A stretch of DNA of 5,263 nucleotides from Terrisporobacter sp. (GTDB taxonomy: Bacteria > Bacillota_A > Clostridia > Peptostreptococcales > Peptostreptococcaceae), in assembly GCA_029851945.1 (NCBI GenBank), contig JARKUZ010000042.1:1-5263 (forward strand), in the 5' to 3' direction. Both the position numbers and the translations under genes were made by a program. Below are positions 1 to 4,796 of this stretch, in pieces. The notes under the pieces were generated by a model. The model worked only from the letters and a program-made list of their open reading frames with translations, was not told where the DNA came from and did no database searches. Positions within the stretch are counted from its first letter, which is position 1. The number at the start of each line of letters is the position of its first letter.

Positions 1-430
1 AAACCTTGCTAGTTTTAGCTAAGGCCTCTGGTATTGAATTAATAAGAATTCTATCTCCCTTTGTGTAGCCCTTATGTACTAAAGCCGAAAAACCACCTAT
101 AAAATCTATTCCTAACTCATGAGCTGCTTTATCTAATGTTTCTGCAAATTTTACATAATTAGTTTCATTGGTTGCTCCTGCAATTATTGAAATAGGTGTA
201 ACAGAAACTCTTTTATTTACTATTGGTACACCAAATTCATTGGATATTTCATTTCCAACCTTAACTAAATCTTTAGCATAAGTTGTTATTTTATTATATA
301 TCTTCTCTCTTGCCTTATCTCCATCACTATCTATACAATCTAAAAGAGAAATTCCCATAGTTATAGTTCTAATATCTAATTTTTCTTCTTCTATCATTTT
401 TATTGTTTCTAATATGTTATTTGCATTCAT
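1..430 (-). CDS. DUF711 / UPF0210 (PFL-family) protein, C-terminus cut by window edge
   Basis: The 143 residues visible are the N-terminal third of a protein usually about 450 residues long. Recognisable family signatures are [11 protein letters not shown] near residues 24-34, the stretch [17 protein letters not shown] around 72-88, and [17 protein letters not shown] around 111-127, followed by an SIPEALAKT motif. The start ATG at 430-428 has the ribosome site GGAGG a few bases upstream. Known members have folds related to pyruvate formate-lyase/glycyl-radical enzymes, but I know of no firmly established reaction, so the function is left open. The gene follows an ACT-domain gene by 28 bases on the same strand. 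This pairing is common in Firmicutes and suggests a shared operon and a linked role. The protein is predicted cytosolic, with no signal peptide or membrane segment visible. The family call is firm and the biochemical role is not known. Confidence 0.93.
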   Translation of the reverse strand, partial: MNANNILETIKMIEEEKLDIRTITMGISLLDCIDSDGDKAREKIYNKITTYAKDLVKVGNEISNEFGVPIVNKRVSVTPISIIAGATNETNYVKFAETLDKAAHELGIDFIGGFSALVHKGYTKGDRILINSIPEALAKTSKV

Positions 431-458
431 AATTTTCCTCCATTAAAGACTTAATATT

Positions 459-728
459 CTATACAGTATGCATAGAATTAAATATTTCTTCTCTTTGAAT
501 CTTAACTTCAACCCCCAACTCTCTTCCCTTTAGTTCTAAAGCCTTTTTAATTTCTTCAAAATTATTATTGCTTATTTTTAAATCTAACATCATTATCATT
601 GTAAAAAATTCACCCATTATAGTTTGATTAACATCCAAGATATTAATATTTAGCTTTTGAAGCTCACTACTTACTCCTGCTATAATTCCTACTTTATCTT
701 TGCCTATTACTGTTAGAATTGCTTTCAT
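459..728 (-). CDS. ACT-domain protein, UPF0237 family
   Basis: This 89-residue protein is essentially a single ACT domain. It begins MKAILTVIGKDKVGIIAGVS, the ligand-binding first strand and loop of ACT domains (K-D-x-V-G-I-I), and continues with the helix SELQKLNINILDVNQTI and the strand FFTMIMMLDL. ACT domains bind small metabolites, often amino acids, and the UPF0237 group resembles the glycine-cleavage regulator GcvR; the ligand here cannot be told. I chose the ATG at 728-726 because AGGGGG lies just upstream and the ACT fold begins at residue 1. The reading frame stays open for 96 more codons upstream, but that translation is low-complexity, AT-driven, crosses the promoter and runs antisense to another ORF. 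The gene is first in an operon with the downstream DUF711 gene, driven by the promoter at 778-806. Length and order match the family. Confidence 0.93.
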   Translation of the reverse strand: MKAILTVIGKDKVGIIAGVSSELQKLNINILDVNQTIMGEFFTMIMMLDLKISNNNFEEIKKALELKGRELGVEVKIQREEIFNSMHTV

Positions 729-777
729 TTTTGATTCCCCCTTATTTTCTAAAAAACTCTGTTTATAAATTATATTA

Positions 778-806
778 ATTCTACACTTTACATCCACATA
801 TGTCAA
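778..806 (-). promoter_or_regulatory. Sigma-A promoter of the ACT-DUF711 operon
   Basis: On the minus strand a perfect -35 TTGACA (806-801) is followed after exactly 17 bases by TAGAAT (783-778), which is 5 of 6 to the -10 consensus. The expected start point is near 771, giving a leader of about 40 bases before the ATG at 728. This is the best-formed promoter in the window and suggests constitutive expression; no operator or riboswitch structure is evident in the leader. Confidence 0.75.
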
Positions 807-870
807 TTTAATCCTTTTATATGCGTAATAGTTTTTTATTTTATGGAAAATATAATAATAAGTCTTATTT

Positions 871-899
871 TTATAACAGTTAAATAAACACACTATAAT
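871..899 (+). promoter_or_regulatory. Putative promoter of the 47-codon ORF, weak -35
   Basis: A perfect TATAAT lies at 894-899, about 30 bases before the ORF start. At the correct distance only TTATAA (871-876, 3 of 6) is available as a -35 box. The sequence ACAGTTAAAT at 876-885, overlapping and just downstream of that -35, resembles the half-site bound by LytTR regulators such as AgrA (core ACAGTTA). Only one half-site is seen, whereas AgrA sites are normally paired direct repeats, so regulation by the neighbouring regulator is only a suggestion. Confidence 0.4.
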
Positions 900-929
900 A
901 TAAATTTTATTTAAAGGATGGTAACTTTT

Positions 930-1073
930 ATGGGTAATAAAATTAATACAAATAATCCTATAAATTTGGCTCGAATCGGTAACTTTACAAAAAATGCTGT
1001 TAAAACTTTTGAACACGGTATTTTAAATGAACATAATTATTTAGAAAAAATAAATAAAAATCAAAAAAAATAA
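930..1073 (+). CDS. Hypothetical 47-residue cationic peptide
   Basis: This unrecognised small ORF runs ATG to TAA and encodes 47 residues, beginning MGNKINTNNPINLARIGNFT and ending in a lysine- and asparagine-rich tail. It has about eight Lys/Arg against three Glu, so it is clearly basic, with no cysteine, signal peptide or convincing membrane segment. Support for a real gene comes from its surroundings: a TATAAT box at 894-899, an AAAGGA ribosome site at 913-918 (11 bases before ATG) and a strong hairpin terminator from 1090. An in-frame ATG at 918 would add four residues but would overlap the ribosome site, so 930 is preferred. It converges on the agrC1 kinase gene and shares its terminator. 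It could be an agr-controlled peptide, a small regulatory protein or an RNA whose ORF is incidental. It is not an AgrD: no ring residue or acidic Pro-rich tail is present. Confidence 0.5.
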   Translation: MGNKINTNNPINLARIGNFTKNAVKTFEHGILNEHNYLEKINKNQKK

Positions 1074-1089
1074 AAACGATAACTAAAAT

Positions 1090-1118
1090 AAAAGTAGTAT
1101 GAAAATACTACTTTTTAT
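1090..1118. terminator. Bidirectional rho-independent terminator
   Basis: A perfect 11-bp stem (1090-1100 with 1105-1115) encloses a GAAA loop. On the plus strand it runs into a T-tract, ending the 47-codon ORF transcript; on the minus strand the stem is followed by TTTTATTTT, ending agrC1. The agrC1 stop codon (1117-1115) lies in the base of the stem, so the two convergent genes are packed tightly. Confidence 0.85.
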
Positions 1119-2329
1119 ATCTCTATACTTATATTAAACATATCCTCTTTTACTGACATGTTAATTTTACCTTTATATTTATTAACTATTTTATTTATAT
1201 TGTAAATCCCATAACCTCTCCCAGTTCCTTTTGTTGAAAACCTAATCTTAGATATACTAGGAATCATATCTTCAGTAAAATTACTAACACTATTACTAAC
1301 CTCTATTACATACTTCCCATTTTTATATGTTGTAAAAATATCTATATATTTCTTTTCACTATTACTTGCTGATTCAATAGCATTATTAAATAAATTACTT
1401 AATACTACAGTAAGTTCACTATCATCTAGTGCTATTCCTTCTAATTGACTATCTATTTTATACTTACATATTATCTCATTTTTTTCTGCTTGATTTATTT
1501 TACTTAATAAGACTCCTTTTAAAATAGTATTTTCTATGTAAGATAAATTATTTAATAAATTTTTATTTTCAAAAACATTTCCTATGTATTTTTTTGCTCT
1601 ATCTCTTAGCTCCTCCTCTTTACAAACTTGTATCATACAATACAATATGTTTAAATGATTTTTATACTCATGCTCACTTGCCTTCATTTCATCAAGAAGC
1701 TCTTGTATTAATGGATTAATACTTTGCTTTAACTCTGATTTTTTATTTTCTTTATCATTTTTATAAATACTTATAAAATAAAATGTATTTATAATTATCA
1801 TACTTAAGAATAATGCTCCAATTTCCACTACTTCTAAATCTTTTATAAATTCATTTTGTAACAATACTTTAAAAAGTAAAAATATAATAATTAAATTAAT
1901 AGAAATTAGCACAACTGAATTATATCTTTCTATAAAATTTTCTAAATTAATTTTTCTTGATTTCATAACTCTATAAGTAGAATATATAATTGAACTCATT
2001 GATAATAAAAGAATTATAAAATATGCCCAATCTGGTAAATCATTATGTCCAAATATCAAAATTGATATAAGCATTGCTACAAGTTCAATGAAAATTATTG
2101 TCATACATGAAATAATTAATCCAACAATATTAACAATAATGTTCTTGTTGTAAAGCTTTCCCACTATAATATTAGCTAATAAAAAAATCAAAACAAATGT
2201 AAGTACTGGATATTTATTAAAAATCATAAGTATAATTGATGCTATCCCACCCCCTAATATAGAATAAATAGTATATATTTTTATATTACTATTTTCTTCA
2301 TCAAAAATTATATGATACATAATTAACAT
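1115..2329 (-). CDS. AgrC-like sensor histidine kinase (agrC1), orphan, start uncertain
   Basis: This is a membrane sensor kinase of the AgrC/HPK10 type, 404 residues from the first ATG. The N-terminal half (about 1-190) is almost wholly hydrophobic, with roughly six transmembrane segments, as expected for a receptor of cyclic autoinducer peptides. The dimerisation domain carries HEYKNHLN, with His220 as the likely phosphoacceptor (matching the H-D/E-Y-x-N pattern of AgrC). The GHKL ATPase domain shows the N-box ELTVVLSNLFNNAIES (305-320) and the G-box STKGTGRGYGIYNI (365-378). It is clearly paralogous to the kinase at 3526-4794. No response regulator lies beside it; its likely partner is the AgrA-like protein encoded from 5263. 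It is divergent from agrB. The ATG at 2329 has no ribosome site of its own, and homology to the paralogue continues upstream, so true translation probably begins at the ATA at 2356, adding nine residues. Confidence 0.9.
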   Translation of the reverse strand: MLIMYHIIFDEENSNIKIYTIYSILGGGIASIILMIFNKYPVLTFVLIFLLANIIVGKLYNKNIIVNIVGLIISCMTIIFIELVAMLISILIFGHNDLPDWAYFIILLLSMSSIIYSTYRVMKSRKINLENFIERYNSVVLISINLIIIFLLFKVLLQNEFIKDLEVVEIGALFLSMIIINTFYFISIYKNDKENKKSELKQSINPLIQELLDEMKASEHEYKNHLNILYCMIQVCKEEELRDRAKKYIGNVFENKNLLNNLSYIENTILKGVLLSKINQAEKNEIICKYKIDSQLEGIALDDSELTVVLSNLFNNAIESASNSEKKYIDIFTTYKNGKYVIEVSNSVSNFTEDMIPSISKIRFSTKGTGRGYGIYNINKIVNKYKGKINMSVKEDMFNISIEI

Positions 2330-2369
2330 ACTTGTAAATTCAATAAATGTAAGTATTTATCTCACCTCC
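2330..2369 (-). promoter_or_regulatory. Ribosome binding site and probable non-canonical ATA start of agrC1
   Basis: On the minus strand GGAGGTGA begins at 2369, a near-perfect anti-16S match. Eight bases beyond GGAGG is an in-frame ATA (2356-2354), preceded by an in-frame TAA (2359-2357). Reading on gives ILTFIEFTS and then the first ATG at 2329. The paralogous kinase aligns without gaps across this join: IEFTSMLIMYHII here against IEIISLLLIYNII there. The first ATG lies 35 bases from the ribosome site, too far for efficient initiation from it. Either ATA is used as a start, or an ancestral ATG has mutated and expression is reduced. An in-frame run ATG-ATG-GAG-GTG-AGA-TAA upstream (2374-2357) is a less likely alternative start with a nonsense codon. 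Confidence 0.6.
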
Positions 2370-2389
2370 ATCATTTCCCTTTATATTTT

Positions 2390-2450
2390 ATCACCTTAAT
2401 AATTGATTAAAAAGTAAAAATAATGTTTTTTAATCAATTATTAAGGTGAT
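2390..2450. repeat. Perfect 24-bp inverted repeat between agrC1 and agrBD
   Basis: The arms 2390-2413 and 2427-2450 are exactly complementary over 24 bases and enclose a 13-base loop. In RNA this would be a very stable hairpin. It lies 20 bases upstream of the agrC1 ribosome site and well upstream of the agrBD promoter. No gene on either strand ends here, so an ordinary terminator role is not explained by visible genes, although on the plus strand a short T-rich stretch follows. It could be a leader structure of agrC1 mRNA, a terminator for antisense transcription, a regulator target, or a remnant of a mobile element. Confidence 0.85.
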
Positions 2451-2535
2451 TTTATTCATATAAGGAAAAATTTCTTGTTTTTTATTTATTTTTTACTTCT
2501 TTTTATAATTAATTTAATGAAATTTATGCATTTAA

Positions 2536-2564
2536 TAGAATTTAAGTGTAATTTATATTATAAT
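2536..2564 (+). promoter_or_regulatory. Putative agrBD promoter, no recognisable -35
   Basis: A perfect TATAAT at 2559-2564 lies about 16 bases before the agrB ribosome site, giving a very short leader. The -35 position (2536-2541, TAGAAT) does not match consensus, as is common for activator-dependent promoters. ACACTTAAAT on the minus strand (2549-2540) is one base away from the ACAGTTAAAT seen before the 47-codon ORF and from AgrA-type half-sites. Autoinduction by the AgrA-like regulator would be the normal agr behaviour, but no paired repeat with the usual spacing was found. Confidence 0.5.
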
Positions 2565-2580
2565 TATCTATGTAGTACTT

Positions 2581-2587
2581 AAGGAGG
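2581..2587 (+). promoter_or_regulatory. Ribosome binding site fixing the agrB TTG start
   Basis: AAGGAGG at 2581-2587 stands seven bases before TTG at 2595. The resulting N-terminus (MNPFIKKQLDFI) looks like an AgrB start, and no ATG lies in a better position, so TTG is accepted as the start codon. Confidence 0.85.
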
Positions 2588-2594
2588 TATATTT

Positions 2595-3173
2595 TTGAAT
2601 CCATTTATAAAAAAACAACTAGACTTTATAGTAAATACTACAGGAAAAACTGATATATACGAAATAGACAATATTAGATATGGATTAGAAGTGCTATATG
2701 GAGAGTTTTTTAAATTATTAATAATGTTCATCGTTTCATTATTATTGAATAAATTTTCAGTATTTATTCTATTAATAATTTTACTAATTTTAATTAGACC
2801 TCTAATAGGTGGAAGTCATGCTAAAACTTATATAGGTTGTATGATTCAAAGCAATATATTATTTATATCAATATATTACTTAGCATATACCCTTCCTAAA
2901 ATTAACACTTTTATCCATATTATAATTATAACATTATCTATCATAATTGTTAGAGTTTTTAATCCAGTTAATCCAAAGAGAAAAACTGTTAATACCCATT
3001 ATAAAAATTTCAAATTTAAGAATGTTGTTACAATCGTTCTTATCGGTTGGTTTGTTATTTCAACACTATTCTTATCTAACTACTATATTAAATGTGGTTT
3101 ATTACTTATTTTATATATAATTATAGATTTTTTTAAGGAGGCTTATAAAAATGAAAAAAAAATTACTATTTAA
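2595..3173 (+). CDS. agrB: AgrB, accessory gene regulator membrane endopeptidase
   Basis: This 192-residue integral membrane protein cuts the AgrD prepeptide at the C-terminal end of the signal sequence and catalyses ring closure. The catalytic pair is present as GGSHAKTYIGC: His75 and Cys82 with six residues between, the same spacing as the His77/Cys84 pair of Staphylococcus aureus AgrB. The N-terminal region (1-35) is hydrophilic and amphipathic, followed by about five to six hydrophobic segments (near 38-51, 54-69, 84-100, 105-122, 145-161, 165-180) and a lysine-rich C-terminus. Length is typical for the family. Translation starts at TTG with a strong AAGGAGG site. The last 23 bases overlap agrD, and the agrD ribosome site is inside agrB, so the two are translated together. 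It is divergent from agrC1 and convergent with agrC2. The call is firm. Confidence 0.96.
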   Translation: MNPFIKKQLDFIVNTTGKTDIYEIDNIRYGLEVLYGEFFKLLIMFIVSLLLNKFSVFILLIILLILIRPLIGGSHAKTYIGCMIQSNILFISIYYLAYTLPKINTFIHIIIITLSIIIVRVFNPVNPKRKTVNTHYKNFKFKNVVTIVLIGWFVISTLFLSNYYIKCGLLLILYIIIDFFKEAYKNEKKITI

Positions 3174-3288
3174 TTTAGCTACTTTAATGGTTGTAGCTAC
3201 AGAGTTTACTTCTCAGCTTGCAAGAATTCCACAAAGCTTATTTTTCTTAGGTGAACCAAAAGAACCATTAAAAAAAATTGAAGAATAA
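3151..3288 (+). CDS. agrD: AgrD, cysteine-free cyclic lactone autoinducer precursor
   Basis: This 45-residue prepeptide has the three parts of AgrD. The first is an N-terminal amphipathic, lysine-led leader, MKKKLLFNLATLMVVATEF (1-19), that would hold it at the membrane. The second is a short signal core, and the third is a charged tail, GEPKEPLKKIEE (34-45), closely like the DEPKVP tail of S. aureus AgrD. Aligning that tail places the last ring residue at Leu33 and the ring-forming residue at Ser29. There is no cysteine in the whole peptide, so a lactone rather than a thiolactone is predicted. The Ser29 codon AGC is one base from TGC (Cys). The ATG at 3151 lies nine bases after AAGGAGG (3135-3141), which is inside agrB, and the genes overlap by 23 bases. 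The peptide is too short for many gene finders and is easily missed. Confidence 0.92.
   Translation: MKKKLLFNLATLMVVATEFTSQLARIPQSLFFLGEPKEPLKKIEE
3223..3249 (+). other. Predicted mature signal core RIPQSLFFL (Ser lactone ring SLFFL)
   Basis: The C-terminal cut by AgrB is placed after Leu33, just before the conserved G/D-E-P-K tail, giving a five-residue ring closed between Ser29 and Leu33, the usual agr ring size. The N-terminal end is less certain; starting at Arg25 gives a nine-residue peptide by analogy with the S. intermedius-group lactone RIPTSTGFF, which shares R-I-P-x-S and one Phe. A longer or shorter exocyclic tail is possible. Confidence 0.6.
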
Positions 3289-3312
3289 CTTTTTATTATT
3301 TACATTTATTTT

Positions 3313-3360
3313 GAGGTATCTCGTAATTTTTTATATTTTACGCTGATTCCTCTTTTTTTT
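3313..3360 (+). terminator. Possible imperfect terminator after agrBD
   Basis: GAGG (3313-3316) can pair with CCTC (3349-3352), and inside it CGTAA (3322-3326) with TTACG (3338-3342), separated by internal loops; a run of eight T follows at 3353-3360. It lies 25 bases after agrD. The interrupted stem makes it a weaker candidate than the others, but it is the only hairpin with a T-run in the right place. The remaining bases to 3467 are AT-rich and show nothing else. Confidence 0.45.
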
Positions 3361-3467
3361 ACTTTTATTTTATTTAAGTTTATCAGAAACATCTTTCTTT
3401 CAAAATAAATGGTTAATTAAAGTTTTATTATTACATATATAAATTTAAACTTACCTATCAAGCATAT

Positions 3468-3500
3468 AAAAATTAGGATTCAACTTTGAATCCTAATTTT
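3468..3500 (-). terminator. Rho-independent terminator of the agrA-agrC2 operon
   Basis: The arms 3469-3483 and 3486-3500 are perfectly complementary over 15 bases (in practice about 13 pairs with a small loop). On the minus strand the stem ends in TTTTT and lies 26 bases beyond the agrC2 stop, so it terminates that operon. It may also stop read-through from agrBD on the plus strand, where the stem itself ends in TTTT. Confidence 0.8.
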
Positions 3501-3525
3501 ACCATGATATAAACTAGAAATTTTC

Positions 3526-4794
3526 TTACTTTAAAAATTTTATTGTTAAAATAAGAATTTCATTTTCTAGTGAAATTCTTATTTTACCCTTATTCTTTTC
3601 TACAATTTCTTTTATATTGTATAATCCATATCCCCTTCCTTCACCTTTAGTTGTATAACCTATTTTAAATATATTATATAAATTTTCATTTTCCATATTT
3701 TCAGTATAATTTTTAACACTTATTGTATAATACTTTTCATCTTCACCAATATATACTTCTATTTCCTTATTTTTTATCATACTGGTGGCTTCTATTGCAT
3801 TATTTAATAGGTTACTTAATATTACCGTCAATTCTGAATTATCTAAAGAAATATTTTTTAAATCACTTGTAACTCTATATTTATATTTAATTCCTAGCTT
3901 TTCAGCTCTTTGAGCTTTATTATAAAGTACAGCTTTAACTATTGTATTTTCTACATCAATCAATTTAGAGAATACTTCATTGTTCTCTACTAAGTTACCT
4001 ATATATTCCTTAACCTTCTCTCTTACTTCTTCGGGTTTAGAAATTTGTACAATACTCCAAATAGTATTTAAATGATTTTTGTATTCATGTTCATTTGCTC
4101 TAAGCTTTCCCATTAAATCATTTAGCAGTGGATCAAAAGAAGTTTTTATTTCATCTTTTTTCTTTTCATTTAGAATATTATATAGAAAAACATAAAAGTA
4201 ACAATTTACCCCAACTAATATTAATGCTAATATAGCTATTGGAATAACTATATTTGTTTCCATTAATTCATTACTTAGTAAAACTTTTATAAATAAGAAA
4301 AATACAAATAAGTTCAATACTATTATATTTATACTTTTATATTTTGAGAAAAACTCTGATAATCTAATTTTTTTATTTAATCCATTTTTGTTTAGCAACA
4401 AAATTAAACTGCTCATTATAATTACAATTAATATACAATATGTTAATGGCTCTATATCAGTATCTCCCATTATTAAATGAACAATAAACATTGTAATTAA
4501 TTCAAAAACTGCAACTATTAAAAAACTTACTACTAATTCTATAAAAGTCAGCAATGTATCTTTTTTTTCTAATTTACTAACTATAATTGCATTTAAAAAT
4601 AATACACCAACTAATATTATAAGTTGATCTACATTATATACTCTAACTAAAACAACATAAAAACAAGTAGTTATAATTGAAACTATTGTTTTAACTTTAA
4701 TTTCAAAAAATATATCATCTTTTATTATAATATTATATATTAATAGAAGACTTATTATTTCAATTAATGATATAACTATACTTGACACCGTCAT
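3526..4794 (-). CDS. AgrC-like sensor histidine kinase (agrC2)
   Basis: This is a 422-residue peptide-sensing membrane kinase of the AgrC/HPK10 type. Residues 1-205 are strongly hydrophobic, with about six to seven transmembrane segments. The dimerisation domain has HEYKNHLN with likely phosphoacceptor His236, and the GHKL ATPase domain has the N-box ELTVILSNLLNNAIEA (321-336) and G-box TTKGEGRGYGLYNI (381-394). The ATG at 4794 lies eight bases after AAGGAGG and only two bases after the stop of the response-regulator gene, so regulator and kinase are transcribed and translated together as a two-component pair. It is a paralogue of the kinase at 1115-2329, with near-identical motif blocks and a similar membrane topology, differing mainly in the sensor half. 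It is convergent with agrBD, and the predicted lactone is its likely ligand, though whether it or agrC1 is the cognate receptor cannot be decided. Confidence 0.94.
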   Translation of the reverse strand: MTVSSIVISLIEIISLLLIYNIIIKDDIFFEIKVKTIVSIITTCFYVVLVRVYNVDQLIILVGVLFLNAIIVSKLEKKDTLLTFIELVVSFLIVAVFELITMFIVHLIMGDTDIEPLTYCILIVIIMSSLILLLNKNGLNKKIRLSEFFSKYKSINIIVLNLFVFFLFIKVLLSNELMETNIVIPIAILALILVGVNCYFYVFLYNILNEKKKDEIKTSFDPLLNDLMGKLRANEHEYKNHLNTIWSIVQISKPEEVREKVKEYIGNLVENNEVFSKLIDVENTIVKAVLYNKAQRAEKLGIKYKYRVTSDLKNISLDNSELTVILSNLLNNAIEATSMIKNKEIEVYIGEDEKYYTISVKNYTENMENENLYNIFKIGYTTKGEGRGYGLYNIKEIVEKNKGKIRISLENEILILTIKFLK

Positions 4795-4796
4795 TA

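Noticed and set aside
729..1016. Upstream extension of the ACT-domain ORF, adding 96 residues
   Set aside because: The added sequence is Ile/Lys/Asn/Tyr-rich translation of AT-rich DNA, crosses a near-consensus promoter and the antisense small ORF, and the ACT domain with a good ribosome site starts at 728.
930..1073. The 47-codon ORF as a second AgrD
   Set aside because: It shares the tetrapeptide LARI with the real AgrD but has no hydrophobic leader, no ring residue in context and no acidic Pro-containing tail, and no agrB is adjacent; the match is likely chance.
2357..2374. ATG-ATG upstream as the agrC1 start, making agrC1 a nonsense pseudogene
   Set aside because: It is in frame but overlaps the perfect GGAGGTGA site, has only a poorly spaced AGGG before it, and the ATA downstream fits the ribosome site better. 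It is kept only as an alternative.
2390..2450. Inverted repeat as an ordinary transcription terminator
   Set aside because: It lies between two divergent genes, so no visible gene needs a terminator here on either strand, and only a short broken T-run follows on the plus strand.
3361..3467. Possible small gene or RNA in the agrD-agrC2 gap
   Set aside because: No ORF with a ribosome site and no stable structure beyond the two terminator hairpins was found; the sequence is simply AT-rich.
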